DNA of 64,000 nt from Dendrobium chrysotoxum (taxonomy: Eukaryota; Streptophyta; Magnoliopsida; Asparagales; Orchidaceae). The position numbers were made by a program, and so were the translations under genes. Under the pieces are notes generated by a model. That model saw only the letters and a program-made list of their open reading frames with translations. It had not been told where the DNA came from and made no database searches. This document shows positions 59,981-64,000 of this stretch, piece by piece (positions within the stretch are counted from its first letter, which is position 1; each line of letters opens with the position of its first letter). The stretch spans positions 26,517,867-26,581,866 of the forward strand of contig CM034315.1 of NCBI GenBank assembly GCA_019925795.1, given 5' to 3'.

Positions 59981-61835
59981 TGAAAGTTCGATAGGGATGT
60001 TAAGCCCTTATGAACTAGTCCCGAGGCTAACCAAGAGGGGGTGAATTAGTAGTTCTAAAAATTCATGAGCAAACAACGATTTAGAAAATCATTATGAATG
60101 TTTTAAAGTAATTACAGTTATGCGATGATTTATGGATGTTCAGTGATAACAGAATAATAGGCACAATCAAACAAATATCTCCAGAAAAGTAAGTGCGGAA
60201 AATAATAATAAAGAATACACCATATTTTATACTTGTTTGATCAACTTGACCTACGTCCACTTCCCGGAGCCTCCCCTCTGGGTATTGCACTAACACAAAA
60301 GTGACTCTCATTTTGCTCCCACAGCAAGGCGGAGAAGCCTGTATAAAACTCCTTTCTACCAACCCGATGAGGTAGAGAACCTGACCTCCTTTCGCTTCCT
60401 CCTGAAGCAGGATGAGAACCTTGACTCCTTTTGCTTCCTCTTGAAGCAGGCAGAGAACCTGAACTCCTTTTGCTTTCTCCTGAAGCGGGCAGAGAACCCG
60501 GATCTTCTTACTGACGATCCTCCCAAGAGACACTGACAAGATAAGAGATGACAATCGAAGAAGACGACTCTGATCCTTACTTGGAGCAACCTTTGTGAAT
60601 CCCTCATAAACTCCCCCTTACAAGATTCTCTCTCTCTCTCCCAAGCTCTCTCTCTCTCTCAAGGTTTTCTCTGAAAAGGAAAGTGGCAAAATATTTTTCT
60701 TGTTGGAAGAAAAAGATCTTTTAAAGGAGGGCTCAAAAATTGCCCTAAATCTCAACTGATCGTCAAAGATTGTCTAGGACGATCGGTCGATCATCCTGTA
60801 CGATCCGTTCAAAATACCTGTTCCAGTCTGGACGATCAGGCTTCTATGGACGATTAGAATAAATGTTTGTTCAGATCATCCGAGATGATTCTGCGATCAT
60901 CCGGGATGATTAGTGTAAATCAGGAATTTCATTCAGAGGACAGCTCTGGTCGTCCAGGGGAACTTGTGCTAGATGAACTTAAAATGACTTGATCGTCCCG
61001 GACGATATGTATATCATCTGATACGATTAATTCAAAAAGTGCCAAAATCATCCGGTTCACACCTCTGGATGTACAGGACATAACATGCTGGACGATTTCA
61101 AAATGACTTGATCATCTGGGATGATATGGGTATCATCCCGTACGATTAGTTCAAAAATGGGATTATCGTCTTCTACACAGCTCTGGATGTATAGGTGATA
61201 AACACTAGACGGTCATGAATTTTAACACATCGTCTCGTACAATCCTACAATCGTCTAAGACGATATGATTAAATTAATTAGATCTTAATTACTTTCCTTA
61301 ATCACCAGACTAATTTAGGCATGATTGTAGTGGATCATCCAGGACGATACATGTATTGTCTGGGACGATCAGACCAAATCTCTTAAAATAAAAACTTGCC
61401 TAACTTGATCTGGCGGCTGAGAATTTCTAATTTAAGCTTATCGTTTAGTATGATATTGGGATCGTCTGGGACAATCAGCTTAATTAAACTGACTTAACAT
61501 GATTGTCCTAGTTAGGGTTTCTATTTTCACTGGATCGTCCAAGACGATATGAATATCGTCTAGGACCATATGAATAAATTTTTGAGATAGAAACTCTAAC
61601 TCACTAAAACTCTCCCCCTGAGGGTGTGTGTGCAAGGTTACTTAGCGAGGGGATCAATTACATTACATTTGACTCAAGAAAAGAAAAAATTATAATTAAA
61701 CACACACAGACCCGATCTTGAGTTGGCTTCGATTGCATTTGATCGTTTGTACCTGAAATGATTAGCCAAGCAAAATAGAACACAAACATATTTGTCATCA
61801 TCAAAACTATACTTCTTGAATCCAGATTTGCAACA
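59981..61835 (-). mobile_element. Sirevirus-like solo LTR, copy 2
   Basis: The inverted counterpart of copy 1: starts (plus strand) TGAAAGTTCGATAGGGATG and ends CAGATTTGCAACA at 61835. Flanks AAAAA (59976-59980) and GAAAA (61836-61840) are a 5-bp duplication with one difference. Length 1855 bp. It has the same 39-bp repeat array (60365-60500), the TGACCTACGTCCACTTCCCG block (60246) and many GATCGTCC/GGACGATC palindromes (60740-61560). It is closely related to copy 1 and inserted in the CACTA subterminal region. Confidence 0.86.
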
Positions 61836-62193
61836 GAAAATGCCAGCGGCAAACTGGCCGCTGGATATACTGCTAGTTTTTTCTTTAGGCATCTACTATT
61901 ACCGGCGGTTTGGCTGCCAATTTTAAGTTTTTTTTTGCAGTCCAAACCACCAAAAAATTGCCAGAAATTGCCCTAAAATTGGCCACCCCATCCCTTCCTC
62001 CTCATTTCTTCATGTTATTAATTTTTTGTCCAGACGCTTCTCTCGCCCTCACCTTTGACCTGTGTCTGCAGAACTCAGACCATCGAGGCCCTAACTCTAG
62101 TCACCGACGCCCTCACTCTGCCTGCTAACGCTCTCACTCTGTCCTGTGAACACCCCGAAGGTGATCTTCTCCGTACATTTACTTTTTTTCTTT
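61836..62193. other. CACTA interior between solo LTR and RTE fragment
   Basis: Subterminal-type repeats to about 61930. The block 61990-62170 is rich in C and has the imperfect repeats GCCCTCACTCTGCC and GCTCTCACTCTGTCC; one frame reads ALTLVTDALTLPANALTLSC. No function is recognised; a captured host fragment is possible. Confidence 0.4.
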
Positions 62194-63000
62194 ATTCATG
62201 GATGTTCTCAATAAACATTTGTAAGAGGATGTACCCTAATTTTTTACTTTTACTGTATATAATCTTCTTGTTGGTAAGTCTAGAGAGGGAGTTGAAGGTA
62301 AAATTGAACTATGAAGATCAACCTTTGAATCTAAAGGTTAATTTTGAGAAAACCTTAAGCCCATATTATTTTGCTTTAGTCATTGATATTCTCAATAGAC
62401 ATTTGCAAAAGGTTATACCCTAATTTTTATTTTTTTGCTTATGATATTATTCTTATTGATAAGACTAGTGAGGGAGTTGAAGGTAAGTTTGAATTATGGA
62501 TGTCTACCTTAGATTGTAAAGGTTGTCACTTGAGTTGATCTAAAACATGAATATGTTGAGTGTAATTTTAGTAGAAATACACTTAGTGAGGGGATTCTGA
62601 ATTTGGGTGATAAAGTCATTAATAAGAGTACACATTTTACATATATTGGATATCTTGTTCAGAGTGAAGGTGAAATAAATGGGGATATTATCAACAGAAA
62701 TGAAGTTGGATGGTTGAAGTGCAGGAATGCATCAGGGTTGTTGTGTGATAGAAAAGTCCCCCTCAAACTTAAGGGAAAATTCTATATGATGGTGGTGAGA
62801 CCTGTAATGCTTTATTAAAAGAGAAGCATAATACTAAGTTAAGTTTTGTAGTGATGAGTAACCTTAGATGGTTTGGTAGCTTAAAACGACGGCCTTTTGA
62901 TGACCCGGTTAGGAAAGTAGAGGTATAAGATTTTATTTATATTAAGATAGGTAGAGGTAGACCTAAGAAGACTTGGCTAAAAAGATATCAGAAATGATAT
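62194..63000 (+). pseudogene. RTE-like reverse transcriptase fragment, 3' half
   Basis: Same family as 245-916. The blocks are LVIDILNRHLQ (62377), FAYDIILIDKTSEGVEGKFE (62434; the YADD/FADD site reads FAYD), KVINKSTHFTYIGYLVQSEG (62610), GWLKCRNASGLLCDRKVPLK and GKFYMMVVRPVMLY (to 62815), then LRWFG, LKRRPFDDPVRK and GRGRPKKTW (62860-62975), the conserved C-terminal end. About 35 residues are missing between MLY and LRWFG. The part from the DVL block to the KSREGVEGK block is duplicated in tandem with an offset of 184 bp (62201 and 62385). Stops and frameshifts are common. It lies between the CACTA end and the CACTA transposase. Confidence 0.83.
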
Positions 63001-63111
63001 TTCTTTATTAGATTTAAATGAGATTTAAGGCTACATCTTTTCTAATAATTCATTTCACAATTATGTAGGGAACAGTTGCTTTAACATCCAAATGACTATC
63101 CAAGATATTAG

Positions 63112-63849
63112 ATGTATAATAGATTATTACTAGGTTGAAGAGGATTGAAAGATAAATTTATGAATGGAGTTGAGACTTTTATTCAAGTTGTATCTTAACT
63201 ACCTTTGTTTAAGTTTGATAGAATGTTTAGATGTCCATGTTTGAAGCATAAAAATCAAGCATTCCTTAAGCTATATGATGTAAATATTGATTTATATCAT
63301 AGGGGATTTATTCCAGACTACTAGATTTAGACCTCACATGGCGAGTATGAGCCACACAGAGATAATCATGCCGGTCCATCCACAGCTTTTCAAATAATTA
63401 ATGAAGATTAAATGAGTAGACCATATCAAGAAGTTATTTTTAATGTAGCAGGTCCTAATTTAAGGGCAATTATGGAAGAGCCACCAAATGCAGAAACTAA
63501 AAAATTCTTTGAATTACTGCATGTTGCTCAAAAACTAATTTAGGATGGTTGTAAAACTCATTCAGAATTATCTAATACTGTGAGGATGCTAAGTATCAAA
63601 ACAAAATTTAATATTCCTCATGATTATTTTAATGACTTCATTGGTCTTCTAAAGAAAATAAATCCAATGGAAAATTTAATCCCCATAAATTTGTATCGAA
63701 TAAAGAAATTAGTATCCAAGTTAGGTCTCACTGCTATGAAAATTAATTATTATATAAATGGATGTATGTTATACTACAAGGATGATGCGATAGAAGTTTA
63801 TTATTGCACCTATAATGCACCTCAGTTTAAACCAAACTCAGGAAAATAA
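63112..63849 (+). pseudogene. CACTA TNP2-type transposase, N-terminal part
   Basis: One frame from 63112 reads MYNRLLLG-stop-RGLKDKFMNGVETFIQ, then FRCPCLKHKNQAFLKLYDV, LYHRGFIPDY-stop, TSHGEYEP, MEEPPNAETKKFFELLHVAQ, DGCKTHSELSNTVRMLSIKT, LIPINLYRIKKLVSKLGLT and MKINYYINGCMLYYKDD, ending near APQFKPNSGK with a stop at 63847-63849. These match, in order, the start of TNP2 proteins of plant CACTA elements (zinc-finger-like CPC, HRGF, TSHGE, EEPP, HSELS.A.RMLSIK, NGCMLYYKDD). The protein binds element ends and catalyses cut-and-paste movement; the catalytic part would be further right. At least five in-frame stops but no frameshift over 740 bp. It is dead. Confidence 0.88.
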
Positions 63850-64000
63850 TGTCATAAAAAAATGGTCTATATTTCTATTTACTAATTTCTTCTTTTACTA
63901 TAGATGGAATCAGGTAACGATCCTCCTTATAGATCCTTCACTTCAAAGTTTTCTTGTAAAAAACTTTTGCGCGGTTGACCAAGAAGGTCTAGATAGGGTG
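63850..64000. other. Unassigned end of window
   Basis: No continuation of the TNP2 frame is recognisable. ATGGAATCAGGTAACGATCC at 63904 opens a short frame to the stop near 63979 that I do not recognise. Confidence 0.35.

Larger units (their letters stand above)
59876..64000 (+). mobile_element. CACTA (En/Spm) transposon, left end, runs off the window
   Basis: CACTAAAGAAAATTCG at 59876 has the CACTA start and the GAAAA-rich continuation of CACTA terminal repeats. The next ~100 bp and, after a solo LTR, 61836-61930 hold short repeats (ACCGAGGG, AACTGGCAGTTTAAC, GCCAGCGGCAAACTGGCCGC) suited to a subterminal region. A TNP2-type transposase start lies in the same element at 63112-63849. AAG (59873-59875) could be one copy of the 3-bp duplication; the other end is outside. 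Confidence 0.62.

Overview
This window looks like plant nuclear DNA made almost entirely of transposable elements. The evidence is: L1-type LINEs whose ORF2 ends in an RNase H domain, Ty3/gypsy and Ty1/copia (Sirevirus-like) LTRs, CACTA ends with a TNP2-type transposase, and very AT-rich spacers with long (TA)n runs. I see no host protein gene, tRNA or rRNA. The species cannot be fixed from this; a flowering plant with a large, repeat-rich genome fits best. Nearly every coding relic has in-frame stops or frameshifts. Several LTR ends have decayed from TG or CA to TA, which fits C-to-T decay of methylated DNA.

Left part (1-6192): a fragment of an RTE-like reverse transcriptase (245-916), a 24-bp tandem array (917-1500) and the end of a CACTA transposon (to 1918). 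The CACTA end abuts a gypsy-type LTR element, here called E1, read on the minus strand: left LTR 1919-3527, body 3528-5711 with a decayed 'putative plant transposon protein' (Transposase_32-like) gene, a primer-binding site at 5689-5706, and a right LTR starting at 5712.

Middle part (6193-45943): the E1 right LTR is broken into pieces (5712-6192, 29862-30597, 39194-39222) by copies of one large non-coding family, here called X. X1 is on the plus strand (6193-12345). X2 (12425-16885), X3 (22400-29861), X4 (30598-39193) and X5 (39223-45943) are on the minus strand. X4 and X5 have 5-bp target duplications and ends of the form TG...TA, so they behave like LTR-retrotransposon products, yet they are 6.7-8.6 kb with no open frame and no internal LTR. 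They share a hairpin at one end, a ~155-bp array full of TTGACC motifs, and a pair of conserved hairpins whose stems change in a compensated way. A decayed LINE (LINE-1, 16890-22395, minus) lies between X2 and X3. A Sirevirus-like solo LTR (27276-28989) sits in X3.

Right part (45944-64000): a second Sirevirus-like solo LTR (46130-48013), an unclassified repeat (48019-49380), and a chromovirus-like LTR element (49386-59775, minus, duplication CCAAA) that keeps only a decayed gag. Its right LTR holds a nearly complete but decayed LINE (LINE-2, 52289-58377, plus) with a 15-bp target duplication. From 59876 a CACTA element starts and runs off the window. It contains a third solo LTR (59981-61835, minus), an RTE fragment (62194-63000) and a decayed TNP2 transposase start (63112-63849).

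The insertions give a relative order: E1 before X4/X5, X3 before its solo LTR, the chromovirus before LINE-2, and the right CACTA before its solo LTR.
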